64,000 nt of DNA from Tepidanaerobacteraceae bacterium (GCA_024655905.1 JANLFP010000008.1:1-64000), one strand, 5' to 3'. Positions 15,625-24,871 are shown, counted from the stretch's first letter. The notes: generated by a model from the letters alone, not told the origin. Numbers and translations: made by a program.

Positions 15625-17347
15625 TTTCTTCACCCGGTATTTCATCTATAAGCAGTTGTTTTACTTTGTTTAACATCACTTTGGTCTCTGCCGTGGTTTC
15701 ACCAAGCAAACTCGCTATCTCCTGCGCCACCCTCATCTGCTTTTCGATGACCTCCTGCGTGGTTTCCAGTGTTTTTTGCCTTACTTCCATATTTTTCATC
15801 CGAGCCATCTCCTGAGCCGTAATGTCCGAAATTATTCCTACAATAAGGTTGTGTTCCTTTAAATAACAAATATTTTGCTGTGTTATAAGGCCATAGTTTT
15901 TTATTATCACCTTTTTGTTTAATATATTTTTAAAAGTCGTGCCAACCAGCCTGAAATTCTCATCATTGAATAAACTACCGAGCGGTTTATGTTTAATTCT
16001 GTCTGCCTTTATCTGGAACATTTTCTCTGCCGATGGATTCATCTCCTGAACATTCATGTCTTTATCCACCACGATTATGGCATTCGGTGTCGATTCTATG
16101 ATGATGTTTGAAAAAGACTCCGCTCTGTTTCGCATGTATGGCATGCACATATGAATTTCAGCCATGCCGTTGTAAACGGCAACAGCCTTCTCACGGCACG
16201 TATTGTAACCGCAGGCACCGCAGTTGAGTTCGTCTTCCGGGGCAATCTTGCCGATTTTTTTCAGAATATTTTTAATCTCTGTTTCGGAAGGATATCTCAT
16301 CTTAACTACTTTCGGCGAAAAATGTTTCGATAGTTCTATGTTTTGACATTCTTCAGCGGTGAAGGCTGCATATTCTCTGTCTCTTGCATTAGTATTGCAA
16401 GCAAAATCCTTTATTCTTTCAATACGCTCAAATACACCGCAATCTGTACTGCCCTCCGCCGGTCCATTGCTGCAGCTTCCGTGACAGGCATTCATCTCTA
16501 TCCAGGTGTTTTGAAGCTTTCCCTTTTTTAACTCCTCAAGAAGTTTCATGCAGGCTTCCAAACCATCAACGCTGATAAAGCGCCGCCATAGCTGCTTCAG
16601 CAAAGGTTTTATGGTTAAAAACGTACCGCCGGGAACAGGATAAAAATTTGCATCATCGGAAAAGCCGCCTTTATTGTCGGATTCTGCAGCAGGGTCTATG
16701 CCTTGTTCAAAAAACCACTTTCTCACTTCTTCAAAAGTCAATACAGCGTCTATATCATTACTATCATCATCGTATATCTCCATTTTCTTGGCAAGACATG
16801 GCCCGATGAAAACCACCTTTGAATGTCTTTTAACCTTTTTTAAATATCTTCCATGAGCCACCATCGGGGATACTATGGGAATCATGCAATTCACCAGTTC
16901 GGGGTAGTATTTTTGAATTAAGTAATTTACAGCAGGGCAGGCAGTTGTAATGATATTTGATATGCTTTTATCATTATATATTTTCGCATAATCTCCTGCT
17001 ATAATGCGGGCCCCCATCGATGTCTGATAAACTGCCGAAAACCCCAGCCTTTTTAAAGCGCTGACCACCTGACCGTAATTTTGAAAACAAAAAGCTCCCG
17101 CAAAGGAAGGAGCCAGGCTTACAGCTATATCCTTATCCTCTTCAATAAGTCTTTTTACCTTTTCCACGTCACTCTTTACCGTTTTGGCATTTTGAGGGCA
17201 TACTGTAAGACATGTGCCGCAGGTGATGCATCTTTCCTCCACAATCTCGGCCTGATTGTCCTTCATTCGTATGGCTTTAACGGGGCATGCTCTGATACAT
17301 TTATAACAATTTTTGCAATTCGCCTTGGTAAAATTGATAACCTCCAT
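15608..17347 (-). CDS. HydS-like sensory [FeFe]-hydrogenase with ferredoxin and PAS domains
   Basis: A 579-residue protein. Residues 1-60 hold two [4Fe-4S] motifs (CKNCYKCIRACP and CITCGTCLTVCP). Residues 75-360 resemble the [FeFe]-hydrogenase H-cluster domain: TTACP (about 135), GPCLAKKME (about 181) and NACHGSC (about 286) keep the H-cluster cysteines, but the first loop lacks the extra proton-relay cysteine of the catalytic TSCCP motif. Residues 370-400 carry NCGACGYNTC, a further Fe-S domain, followed by a PAS domain (about 415-515) and a helical end. This is the layout of group C sensory hydrogenases, which probably sense hydrogen rather than make it. Confidence 0.88.
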   Translation of the reverse strand: MEVINFTKANCKNCYKCIRACPVKAIRMKDNQAEIVEERCITCGTCLTVCPQNAKTVKSDVEKVKRLIEEDKDIAVSLAPSFAGAFCFQNYGQVVSALKRLGFSAVYQTSMGARIIAGDYAKIYNDKSISNIITTACPAVNYLIQKYYPELVNCMIPIVSPMVAHGRYLKKVKRHSKVVFIGPCLAKKMEIYDDDSNDIDAVLTFEEVRKWFFEQGIDPAAESDNKGGFSDDANFYPVPGGTFLTIKPLLKQLWRRFISVDGLEACMKLLEELKKGKLQNTWIEMNACHGSCSNGPAEGSTDCGVFERIERIKDFACNTNARDREYAAFTAEECQNIELSKHFSPKVVKMRYPSETEIKNILKKIGKIAPEDELNCGACGYNTCREKAVAVYNGMAEIHMCMPYMRNRAESFSNIIIESTPNAIIVVDKDMNVQEMNPSAEKMFQIKADRIKHKPLGSLFNDENFRLVGTTFKNILNKKVIIKNYGLITQQNICYLKEHNLIVGIISDITAQEMARMKNMEVRQKTLETTQEVIEKQMRVAQEIASLLGETTAETKVMLNKVKQLLIDEIPGEENGYKD

Positions 17348-17593
17348 TTAGTCTTCCCCCAATACTTTTTGCCTGAAAAAATCTTCTACTTTATCTTTGT
17401 CCACTGAATAAGGCCCTTTTTCATCAATCTTTACTGAAACGGGTTTGGTACAATGCCCAAAGCAGAATTGAGCCTTAAGCTCCACCTGCTGGTCCAGTTG
17501 ATGTTGTCTTATAAGCCGCTCCAGTTCTCTTATAATATCATAAGAACCTTTAAGATGGCAGGAACTTCCCACACAAACTCTTATAGTTTTCAT
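17348..17593 (-). CDS. Thioredoxin-like [2Fe-2S] ferredoxin (NuoE-type) of the sensory hydrogenase operon
   Basis: An 81-residue protein. CVGSSCHLKGS and FCFGHC supply the four cysteines of a thioredoxin-fold [2Fe-2S] cluster, as in NuoE and hydrogenase small subunits. It probably passes electrons to or from the HydS-like protein. The ATG at 17593 has AGGGG six bases upstream; the earlier start at 17647 has none. The gene abuts the HydS-like gene without spacing and is the first of the operon. Confidence 0.87.
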   Translation of the reverse strand: MKTIRVCVGSSCHLKGSYDIIRELERLIRQHQLDQQVELKAQFCFGHCTKPVSVKIDEKGPYSVDKDKVEDFFRQKVLGED

Positions 17594-17669
17594 TTCTATC
17601 CCCTTGCCTTTATTATATAATACCTGAAAAATCTTATTCAACAGCAATTATCAGGTTTGCCACAATATT

Positions 17670-17699
17670 ATATTACATCATTCCATCTGTGTTTGTCAA
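17670..17699 (-). promoter_or_regulatory. Sigma-A promoter of the sensory hydrogenase operon
   Basis: TTGACA (17699-17694) and TAATAT (17675-17670) have an 18-base spacer on the minus strand. Transcription would start about 70 bases before the ferredoxin ATG. Confidence 0.6.
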
Positions 17700-17815
17700 G
17701 TTTTTAACAATTTAGCATAAATAAAATAATTTGCCAGCAATTGATTGAGCCACCGGAAGATGATGTTGTTTTGCCCTTAACCGTGGCGGTATGAATATAT
17801 AGCGTTAGAACCATT

Positions 17816-18052
17816 TTATGGGAGTAGATCTTTCTTATAAGCAAGCCCGATTTCACTTCCCACATTTCCCAATCTCTGTCTTACTTTTTTAACCTTATCC
17901 AGATCGTATCCGATGACGTCGGAAATTTCCTCATCCTTCAAGCCCAGAGCAACAGCATCCAAAAACAGGTAAAGATCTATTCCGTATTCCCTCTTTATTC
18001 CATCTTCACTAACTCCAAGTCTTTTGAAAAAACCATCTTTAACACCTTTCAT
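17816..18052 (-). CDS. Small protein with possible helix-turn-helix, unknown function
   Basis: A 78-residue protein. The middle, ALGLKDEEISDVIGYDLDKVKKVRQRLG, resembles a helix-turn-helix in spacing, but no family is recognised. It lies 12 bases after the DUF421 gene on the same strand, so it is probably co-transcribed. The 163 bases after it hold a possible GCCAC/GTGGC hairpin without a T run and no gene. Confidence 0.6.
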   Translation of the reverse strand: MKGVKDGFFKRLGVSEDGIKREYGIDLYLFLDAVALGLKDEEISDVIGYDLDKVKKVRQRLGNVGSEIGLAYKKDLLP

Positions 18053-18064
18053 GCCGCCACCCCA

Positions 18065-18793
18065 TTAATGAATTTTATAATTTTCTTCATCTTCAATATT
18101 TCTATCAATATTCAAGTTCCCTTCTTCATCCAGCCATGCCGATTTAATTTCATTCAAATCTTTTATTCCTTTTTTATTCAATTCCGTTAGCATCTGGTCT
18201 ATGCTTGCACCTAGTTTGTCCAGATTATTCTGCAAAACCTCTCCCCGGTCCACCACCAGTGTAGGAAAAATGCCCTGATTTGACCACAAACCAAGATCTT
18301 TGGATGCAACCGACTGCGCTTCCTTTTTCTTTATTATGCTGAGCTTTCCGTTGGGTTCGATGGTAGCTTCCTGCACCTCGTTTATATTAGCGATACTTTT
18401 TTCTCTAAGAAGTATTAATAAATCAGCCAGAGTTATTCTTTCTTTTTTCATATTGCGTATAATAACTTCCCCATCACGCACCAGCACGGTGGATGTACCC
18501 TGAAAAAAGTTTTCCAGTTTGCGGTTTTTGGTGATAATCAAAGACAACCCGTAATTGAGCGCGGACATTATTATTACCGGGACAATGCCATAAGTCAGTT
18601 TTATTTTGTCGTCTTCAAGCGGTATGGCAATGGCAGAGCCCATTATTATTACAACTATAAGGTCGAATGGCGAAAGCTGAGCGATGGTCCTCTTGCCCAT
18701 AAATCGAACCAAAAATAGACTCACTGCAAATAGTATTATAGATCTGTAGGACAGCATAAGAATTTCTTTCACGGCAAATCCCTCAAATATCAA
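18065..18793 (-). CDS. DUF421 (YetF-family) membrane protein
   Basis: A 242-residue protein. Three membrane segments fill residues 5-85, with RFMGKRTIAQLSPFDLIVVIIMGSAIAIPLEDD-like sequence typical of the family in several short pieces (FMGKRT, SPFDLI). Residues 90-215 form the DUF421 soluble domain. YetF proteins occur in spore formers, and some are germinant-pathway partners in Bacillus; the role here is unknown. It follows the coiled-coil gene by eight bases. Confidence 0.87.
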   Translation of the reverse strand: MIFEGFAVKEILMLSYRSIILFAVSLFLVRFMGKRTIAQLSPFDLIVVIIMGSAIAIPLEDDKIKLTYGIVPVIIMSALNYGLSLIITKNRKLENFFQGTSTVLVRDGEVIIRNMKKERITLADLLILLREKSIANINEVQEATIEPNGKLSIIKKKEAQSVASKDLGLWSNQGIFPTLVVDRGEVLQNNLDKLGASIDQMLTELNKKGIKDLNEIKSAWLDEEGNLNIDRNIEDEENYKIH

Positions 18794-18801
18794 ATGTAAA
18801 A

Positions 18802-19224
18802 TTATATGTTATTGATTTTTTCTTCGACATAATTAAATTTTGCTGTTAAATCATCAAAGCCTACCATCAAAATCAGACCATTTTCTGCCTCAGCGAGGTC
18901 CTGCGTAGCCTTTAGCATGGATTTTTGTATGCCTTTTGCCAGTAAGAGCCGGGTTTCATAAATTATTTTATGCATTTTTCTAAGAATTTTTTCCGCTGCC
19001 TTAATATTATTATCACTCAATGAATCTAATACCATCCTGATTGCCAGTTGAAGTTCCTCTATTTTTTTGTTGATATCCAGCAGGCCGGAAGTTTTCATAA
19101 TAGTTTTTTGAAGTTCGTCATCCACTTCTTTTTTTAGGGTCTTTATTTCTGTCAGTGCATTATCTATATCTTCTTTCAATCCTAGCATTGCTCCACCCAT
19201 TTTTAATATTGCCGGGTTATTCAT
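18802..19224 (-). CDS. Helical protein of unknown function
   Basis: A 140-residue, nearly all-helical protein with a coiled-coil middle (ALTEIKTLKKEVDDELQKT region). There is no signal peptide, cysteine or recognised motif. It heads the three-gene set with the DUF421 protein. AGGGAGG stands before its ATG. Confidence 0.6.
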   Translation of the reverse strand: MNNPAILKMGGAMLGLKEDIDNALTEIKTLKKEVDDELQKTIMKTSGLLDINKKIEELQLAIRMVLDSLSDNNIKAAEKILRKMHKIIYETRLLLAKGIQKSMLKATQDLAEAENGLILMVGFDDLTAKFNYVEEKINNI

Positions 19225-19311
19225 TAAAACTTTCCTCCCTCTTTTCTTCTTCTATTTATTTTAAGGATTCAACAAGTTTTTATTCACCAATTTTTGCAAG
19301 TCCTATTGAAC

Positions 19312-19340
19312 TTGGCACATTGAACAAATTTTGTTATACT
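19312..19340 (+). promoter_or_regulatory. Sigma-A promoter of the carboxypeptidase gene
   Basis: TTGGCA (19312-19317) and TATACT (19335-19340) are 17 bases apart. AGGAGA precedes the ATG at 19374. The leader is about 28 bases. Confidence 0.7.
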
Positions 19341-19373
19341 TAAAGTATAAAAATCATACATAGGAGATCACCA

Positions 19374-20618
19374 ATGAAGAGAACAGCAAGCTTGTTTGTT
19401 GCTATGATTTTCGCAATGATGGTATTTATGACGGATGCATCAGCAGAACCAGGTTCGACGGCTCCGGGATATCCTCCATCCATAACGGGTGAAACCGGCG
19501 TATTGATAGATGTTAAAACAGGAAAAGTGCTTTACGATAAAAATTCGCATATCCGCATGGAACCCGCCAGCATAACCAAAATCATGACCGCGATTGTCGC
19601 TCTTGAGAGGGGAAAATTGACCGATACGGTGGTCACTGAAAAGGAGCCTACACTGGCAGATGGCACCAGGATTTATCTGGAAGAAGGCGAAAAATTGACC
19701 CTTGAGCAAATGCTATATGCCATGCTCTTAAACTCGGCCAACGATGCGGCAGTGGCCATAGCCCAACATATTGGCGGAGACGTGCCGTCTTTTGTAAAAA
19801 TGATGAATGATAAAGCGCGGGAAATCGGTGCCTTGGACACCACATTCGTAAACCCGAATGGTCTTCCTGCCGATGGCCATCTTACGACAGCCTATGATAT
19901 GGCGATTATAGCTAGGTATGCTATTTTGAATTTTCCGGTATTCAGAAAGATAGTGGCTACAAAAACATATGATATCCCCTGGCAGGGGAAGGAATGGAAT
20001 CGCAGGCTGATTAACCTGAATAAACTCCTGTGGAATTATGAAGGGGCTGATGGGGTAAAGAGCGGGTATACCCATTCTGCAGGCCAGACCCTCGTGGCAT
20101 CCGCCACAAGAAACGGCTGGCAGCTTATTGCTGTTGTTCTCAAATCACAGGGAAAGAATGTCTGGAACGATGCAGAAACTCTATTAAATTATGGATTTGA
20201 GAATTTTAAACCTGTAAGCGTTGTGGAAAAGGGGAAGATAATAGCTTCTGAAAAGTTAAAATATGGTGATGTAGTAGAGATGGAAACTGATGGAGAATTT
20301 TCAACAGTGGTGCCCAAATCTAGCATTCCGATAACTACCAGGACGGTGTTGAAACCCAATATTGAAGCCCCTGTTAAAAAGGGTGAAGTCCTTGGAGAAC
20401 TGGAAATTTTTCAAGGCGCTCAAAAGATAGGCAGCATCCCTCTGGTGGCAGTAGATAACATTCCCAGAAAATTGTATACTCTATGGTGGTTCTGGCTCGG
20501 TATAATATTTGCGGGTTTTTATGCTCCCTTTAGAGTAATGGTGGGTATTAGACGTTACAGAAGGTATAGGAATCGGAAGTATTATACACCTTACATCAAT
20601 AAATATAGATTAAAATAA
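19374..20618 (+). CDS. dacF: D-alanyl-D-alanine carboxypeptidase (DacF type, penicillin-binding protein)
   Basis: A 414-residue protein with a signal peptide (cleavage near ASAEP, about residue 25) and the serine peptidase S11 fold. Catalytic motifs are SITKIM (SxxK, about residue 64), SAN (about 122) and KSGYTH (KSG, about 231). Residues 300-360 match the DacF-type C-terminal domain, and one membrane helix follows near residue 370, as an anchor. It trims the terminal D-Ala of peptidoglycan stem peptides. In spore formers DacF also shapes spore cortex cross-linking; a vegetative role is equally possible. Confidence 0.9.
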   Translation: MKRTASLFVAMIFAMMVFMTDASAEPGSTAPGYPPSITGETGVLIDVKTGKVLYDKNSHIRMEPASITKIMTAIVALERGKLTDTVVTEKEPTLADGTRIYLEEGEKLTLEQMLYAMLLNSANDAAVAIAQHIGGDVPSFVKMMNDKAREIGALDTTFVNPNGLPADGHLTTAYDMAIIARYAILNFPVFRKIVATKTYDIPWQGKEWNRRLINLNKLLWNYEGADGVKSGYTHSAGQTLVASATRNGWQLIAVVLKSQGKNVWNDAETLLNYGFENFKPVSVVEKGKIIASEKLKYGDVVEMETDGEFSTVVPKSSIPITTRTVLKPNIEAPVKKGEVLGELEIFQGAQKIGSIPLVAVDNIPRKLYTLWWFWLGIIFAGFYAPFRVMVGIRRYRRYRNRKYYTPYINKYRLK

Positions 20619-20646
20619 AAGGGCCGATATCAGCCCTTTTATTTTA
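20611..20646. terminator. Bidirectional terminator shared by dacF and the YabE-like gene
   Basis: TAAAATAAAAGGGC and its exact complement (20633-20646) enclose an eight-base loop. T-rich tails occur on both strands within the stem. The stop codons of both converging genes lie inside the stem. Confidence 0.85.
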
Positions 20647-21598
20647 ATACGTAAACAGTGACCCATTTTCTTCCATACCTATCGGCCTCTGACTGGGACT
20701 CCATAAACAGATCAATTTTATTGCCTTTTATGGCACCCCCGGTATCCTCTGCCCTGGCAAACCCGTAACCGTCGATATAAAGCCTTGAACCGAGCGGTAT
20801 GACATCGGGGTCTACAGCAGCTACTCCAACCCTGGGTTTTGTATCCATTGCCGTCAGGTTGCCCGTATGAGTATAGGCAGTAGCCAGCATCCTGAGCTTT
20901 TTTGTATAGGCGAAGTCAACGCCTCCACGGGACGCTACAAGCATGGAACCCGTAAGAATAATACGGGGTTTCGCCTGCTTTATCACCGTGCTTGTTGTAT
21001 TTTTCGAAACGATTTGTCCATTCTCAATGATTAGTGTGGTGACTATTTTCTCCTGACCGTTTTCACCATCCTGCAATACCTTTTTCTGACCCATGGGAAT
21101 ATCGGGATCCACTCTTGAAACGGTTTCATAAGCGATGGTCTTAATTTCTTCGACTACCTTTTGACTCACCCTGGTAACGACTACCTCAACCGGTGCGCTG
21201 ATGTATGTATCGAGCTGCGGCTTTACTTTGTCTTTTTCCCCAATTAAAATATGTGCTTTCGCCAGGAGATTCGCAACCGTATCGGATGTGGTCTTTACCG
21301 TGTATTCTTTTCCATCTGATAATATTTTCACATCAAATGCTCTTTTTATCCGAATGTTCAAACCATCTACCAGTTTTTCATCAATTCCGGGGCTGATTTC
21401 GTCCTCCGGGATTACCTTTATATCCGCCTCTTTTAGCGCCTCACCTACAGTATTGGCGCAAGTGGATATATTAAATGTTTTCCCATCTACCTGAACGACT
21501 ACATCCTTTTCAAGGTAAGAATAAATTCCCAGGGCTACGGCAAATATTAAAAAAACTGCCATACACAAGAGCGCCCGATGGGTCTTTAATAATGTCAC
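20639..21598 (-). CDS. YabE-like cell-wall protein with DUF348, G5 and 3D domains
   Basis: A 319-residue secreted or membrane-anchored protein. After an N-terminal hydrophobic segment (about 11-30) come two DUF348 repeats (about 35-140), a G5 domain (about 145-215) and a C-terminal 3D domain (about 230-319) with the three aspartates in AMDTKP, VDPDVIPLG and AEDTGG. The layout matches YabE and other resuscitation-promoting-factor-like muralytic enzymes. It likely cleaves peptidoglycan glycan strands. It converges with dacF. Confidence 0.87.
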   Translation of the reverse strand: MTLLKTHRALLCMAVFLIFAVALGIYSYLEKDVVVQVDGKTFNISTCANTVGEALKEADIKVIPEDEISPGIDEKLVDGLNIRIKRAFDVKILSDGKEYTVKTTSDTVANLLAKAHILIGEKDKVKPQLDTYISAPVEVVVTRVSQKVVEEIKTIAYETVSRVDPDIPMGQKKVLQDGENGQEKIVTTLIIENGQIVSKNTTSTVIKQAKPRIILTGSMLVASRGGVDFAYTKKLRMLATAYTHTGNLTAMDTKPRVGVAAVDPDVIPLGSRLYIDGYGFARAEDTGGAIKGNKIDLFMESQSEADRYGRKWVTVYVLK

Positions 21599-21751
21599 AG
21601 TATTCCCCCTTTGAAAAATTTACATTAAAATATATTCGATATAGATATCCAAAAATCCTTTTTGTTTATATATTATTACACATTTAAGTTGAAATATGCA
21701 CAAATTTTCTCTTTATTTATATCAGTTTTCTTTACTTCTGTCAAATAAATT

Positions 21752-21779
21752 AAAAAGGGCGGATATTTTAATGTCGCCC
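21752..21779 (-). terminator. Terminator after the MATE transporter gene
   Basis: AGGGCG and CGCCCT form the stem, followed on the minus strand by TTTTTAATTT. It lies 16 bases past the stop. Confidence 0.75.
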
Positions 21780-21795
21780 TATCCGGCAATAGTGT

Positions 21796-23151
21796 TCATA
21801 ATACTATTTTCTTCCATTCGCCTTTCCAAAACCTTATGGTCATCAGAAAAGCTTCTATCAAAAATTGAATTACTATTGCCATCCATACGTATTCAAGGTT
21901 TTTGTGCAGAATAAAAATTACAATATATAGCAAAGGCAGTCTTATCAGCCATGTACTTATCATCGAGACAAGAAACGGCCCTTTAGTATCTCCGGCTCCT
22001 CTCAAAGCACCGCTCAAAGTTGCTGAAATGGCTATGGCAGGTTGCTCGAAGGCACCTATTTTTATACAGGCAGCCGCCAGATCGCGAACTTCTTTTATGT
22101 TTGTAAAAAAACCCATCAGCCACACCGGAAACAAAAAGAAAATTATTCCTGCAGAACCCATTAAAATCACAGAAAATTTCATGGCTTCCCATCCACTTGC
22201 TTCAGCGCTTTCTTCCCGCCCTGCCCCCAGGTTCTGCCCCACCATGGTGGAAGCGGCCACTGAAAATCCATAACCGGGCATGAAAGACATGGACTCGGCG
22301 CTGACCGCTACCTGATTTGCAGCAAAGGCCAGTGTCCCCAGGCTGGCAATCCACATTGAAGATATAAGTCGGCTGCCGCTGTATGAAAATTCTTCCAGTG
22401 ATGCCGGAACGCTCAACAATATAATTTGTTTGATTGTATTGGGATTAATTTTTATTATGTCCCGCATTTTCAGCCTTACTTCACTTCCGGGCCGCACGAC
22501 ATATCCTACGGTTATTGCCGCACCACAAATCTGGGCAAAAGTCGTTGCAAAGGCCGCTCCGCTGACTTCCCATCGAGGAAATCCAAAATGGCCGAAAATC
22601 AGCACATAGTCTCCCACTATATTAATTGCGTTTGCCACCAGCGCCGAAATCATTGGAAGTTTTGTGTTGCCCGCTCCTCTCAGAGCAGAATTTATGACCA
22701 TAGTTGGAATCATAAACATGATACCAACCGACACTATTCTCATATAATCGATACCCTCTAATACTACTTTGGCATCCTTCATGATGTACGAAAAAAACAA
22801 CTCTGCACCGGAATAATTTAAAATTCCGAGAAAAACACCAATCACACAGGATATTAAAAAAGATTGTCCCGCCACATGGTCCGCCTTTTCAGTTTCGCCG
22901 GCTCCGGTGAATCGCGCCACCATTGCCGATGCACCTACTCCAATAGCAGCAAAAACAAAGGTCATGGTATATGCCAGTTGACCTCCAAGTCCTACTGCAC
23001 TTAAAGCTTCGGCGCTCAACCGTCCAACCATGGCAGTGTCAAAAATCCAGACCGCAGTATGCAGCACCATCTCCATAATGGCAGGCCATGCAAGGTGAAA
23101 AATTTCCCTTCTTAAAAAAGCAATATTGATATTATTTTCCAGTTGTTTCAT
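21796..23151 (-). CDS. MATE-family multidrug/sodium antiporter
   Basis: A 451-residue protein with twelve predicted membrane segments in two repeats. LAWPAIMEMVLHTAVWIFDT near the N terminus and GAGNTKLP and GAGDTKGP (one per repeat) are family marks. It exports drugs or metabolites in exchange for sodium or protons; the substrate cannot be read. The ATG at 23151 has GAGG seven bases upstream and gives the usual family length; longer starts at 23208 or 23295 lack a convincing site. It is a single gene. Confidence 0.9.
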   Translation of the reverse strand: MKQLENNINIAFLRREIFHLAWPAIMEMVLHTAVWIFDTAMVGRLSAEALSAVGLGGQLAYTMTFVFAAIGVGASAMVARFTGAGETEKADHVAGQSFLISCVIGVFLGILNYSGAELFFSYIMKDAKVVLEGIDYMRIVSVGIMFMIPTMVINSALRGAGNTKLPMISALVANAINIVGDYVLIFGHFGFPRWEVSGAAFATTFAQICGAAITVGYVVRPGSEVRLKMRDIIKINPNTIKQIILLSVPASLEEFSYSGSRLISSMWIASLGTLAFAANQVAVSAESMSFMPGYGFSVAASTMVGQNLGAGREESAEASGWEAMKFSVILMGSAGIIFFLFPVWLMGFFTNIKEVRDLAAACIKIGAFEQPAIAISATLSGALRGAGDTKGPFLVSMISTWLIRLPLLYIVIFILHKNLEYVWMAIVIQFLIEAFLMTIRFWKGEWKKIVL

Positions 23152-23301
23152 GAATTGCCTCGCTTTTTCGGATTTATTGCTGAAGAGTTGCTTTTTCTTT
23201 ATACTCATGCCTATTATTATATCACATGCAATATGGGTTTTTCCAATATTGATTTTGTATGCCAGAAGACGGCCAGGTTGAGTTGGAATTAGCAATTCAA
23301 A

Positions 23302-23331
23302 GGGCAGGTCTTAACTGTTTATGACCCGCCC
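23302..23331 (-). terminator. Terminator after the lysine aminotransferase gene
   Basis: GGGCGGGTC and GACCTGCCC form a nine-base-pair stem, with one G-T pair, followed by TTTG. It begins about 20 bases past the stop. Confidence 0.65.
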
Positions 23332-23351
23332 AAAAGGAAAATCGTTTTTCT

Positions 23352-24680
23352 TCACATGCTAATCTTTTTCAATGCCTTTCTCATTCTTTCATATCCGTCA
23401 TTCAAATCATCTTCAGTCACGGTAAGAATTGGTCTAAAGCGAATGCTATGAGTACCTGAAGGCAGCACCAGCATCTTTTCTTCATAGCAGGCCTGACGGA
23501 ATTTGTCTCTTAGCGCCGGGTTCGGCAAACTGAAAGCCGCCATTAGCCCTTTATATCTCACATTGCTTATAAGTTCCGGGAATTCCCTCTCCAATGCATG
23601 CAAATGTTCATGCAATATAGCGGAAATTTTATTTACATGATCCAATACATTGTCTTCTTTGATTATTTCCAGTATCCTAGTGGAGCGGACCATATCGGTC
23701 AGATTCCCGCCCCATGTGGAATTTATGCGGCTACTTTCCGCAAAACAATTGTTTTCAATTTCATCCACGCGACCGTTTGCAAGAATGCCGCATACCTGGG
23801 CTTTTTTGCCAAAGGCAAAAATGTCGGGTTTAACGCCATAGTGCTGCCATGCCCACATCTTTCCGGTTATACCCATACCGCACTGAACTTCATCGAAAAT
23901 AAGCATTATATCGCTTTCATCGCAAATGTTTCTCAATTCACGGAAAAATTCAGGTCTAAAATGATTGTCGCCGCCTTCACCCTGGATAGTCTCGATAATT
24001 ATGGCGCAGATATCGTCAGGATTATCCTTTATAGCCGCCTTTATTTGTCCCAGTGATTCTTCCTCGGCTTTTATTACCTCTTCTAGATGCTCTTCCAGAG
24101 GCCATATTATCTTTGGATTTAGAACTCTCGGCCAATCGTTGAATTTGGTAAAGTACATATATTTTCTCGGGTCTGCCGTATTGGTAAGAGAAAGTGCATA
24201 TCCGCTTCTACCGTGGAATGCTTCTTTGAAATGAATTACTTTTGTGCCCTTTTCAGCGCTCTCCTTATATCCTTTTGCAATGTTTTTTCGAACTTTCCAG
24301 TCCATTGCTACTTTAAGCGCATTTTCAACAGCCAGAGTCCCATAATCAATTAAAAACAAATGCCTGTAACCTTCTGGAGCAGCCACTTCCATAAAGGTCT
24401 TTACAAAGTCGGCCATTTCCATTGTATAAATATCCGAATTTGCAACTTTATTTACAGCCGCTCTGAAAACTCTCTCTTTGAATTCATCGTTTGCAAGTTT
24501 AGGATGGTTTATTCCCAGTGGCGACGAAGCAAAAAAAGTATAAAAATCCAGCCATTCCGTATTGTCTCTGGCATCGATTATGTGGCTTCCGTAGGATTTT
24601 TCAAGATCCAGCACTATAGGGAATCCGTCAACCAGAATATACTTTTCCAGTGTTGAAAGAACTTCATGGGGCTTAATCAT
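23352..24680 (-). CDS. lat: L-lysine 6-aminotransferase
   Basis: A 442-residue class III PLP-dependent aminotransferase. It moves the epsilon amino group of lysine to 2-oxoglutarate, giving aminoadipate semialdehyde. The family-specific features are YGSHIIDARD, AFHGRSGYALSLTNT, the PLP-contact FDEVQCGMG and the Schiff-base lysine in FAFGKKAQVCG (about residue 300). LAT-type sequence is distinct from the ornithine aminotransferase encoded divergently at 25008. A sigma-54-like promoter at 24799-24814 suggests induction by an amino-acid-responsive enhancer-binding protein, as for other amino-acid catabolic genes of Firmicutes. GGGAGG precedes the ATG. Confidence 0.9.
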   Translation of the reverse strand: MIKPHEVLSTLEKYILVDGFPIVLDLEKSYGSHIIDARDNTEWLDFYTFFASSPLGINHPKLANDEFKERVFRAAVNKVANSDIYTMEMADFVKTFMEVAAPEGYRHLFLIDYGTLAVENALKVAMDWKVRKNIAKGYKESAEKGTKVIHFKEAFHGRSGYALSLTNTADPRKYMYFTKFNDWPRVLNPKIIWPLEEHLEEVIKAEEESLGQIKAAIKDNPDDICAIIIETIQGEGGDNHFRPEFFRELRNICDESDIMLIFDEVQCGMGITGKMWAWQHYGVKPDIFAFGKKAQVCGILANGRVDEIENNCFAESSRINSTWGGNLTDMVRSTRILEIIKEDNVLDHVNKISAILHEHLHALEREFPELISNVRYKGLMAAFSLPNPALRDKFRQACYEEKMLVLPSGTHSIRFRPILTVTEDDLNDGYERMRKALKKISM

Positions 24681-24798
24681 TTAAATCCTCCCTTTCCAAA
24701 AAAAAATATTTCAGAAAGCTATGCTTTGCAAATTCAACCTCCTTTCCATCGTTTTCATATCCAGATTTTTTCGCATGGTTATTTTTTCAACATTTAAT

Positions 24799-24814
24799 TG
24801 CAAGTTTAATGCCA
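24799..24814 (-). promoter_or_regulatory. Sigma-54 (SigL) type -24/-12 promoter for lat
   Basis: The minus strand reads TGGCATTAAACTTGCA. GG at 24813-24812 and GC at 24801-24800 are ten bases apart, matching the sigma-54 consensus. Transcription would start near 24788, leaving a leader of about 108 bases. That leader holds a second GGAAAGGAGG (near 24740), perhaps for a very short leader peptide. Confidence 0.6.
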
Positions 24815-24871
24815 CTGCTGCATATGCAATTTTCTTTATTATTCCAATATTATTTCAAGCGAAGCGCTGGT

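Noticed and set aside
17700-17815. Terminator after the 78-residue gene
   Set aside because: The GCCAC/GTGGC arms are far apart and no T run follows.
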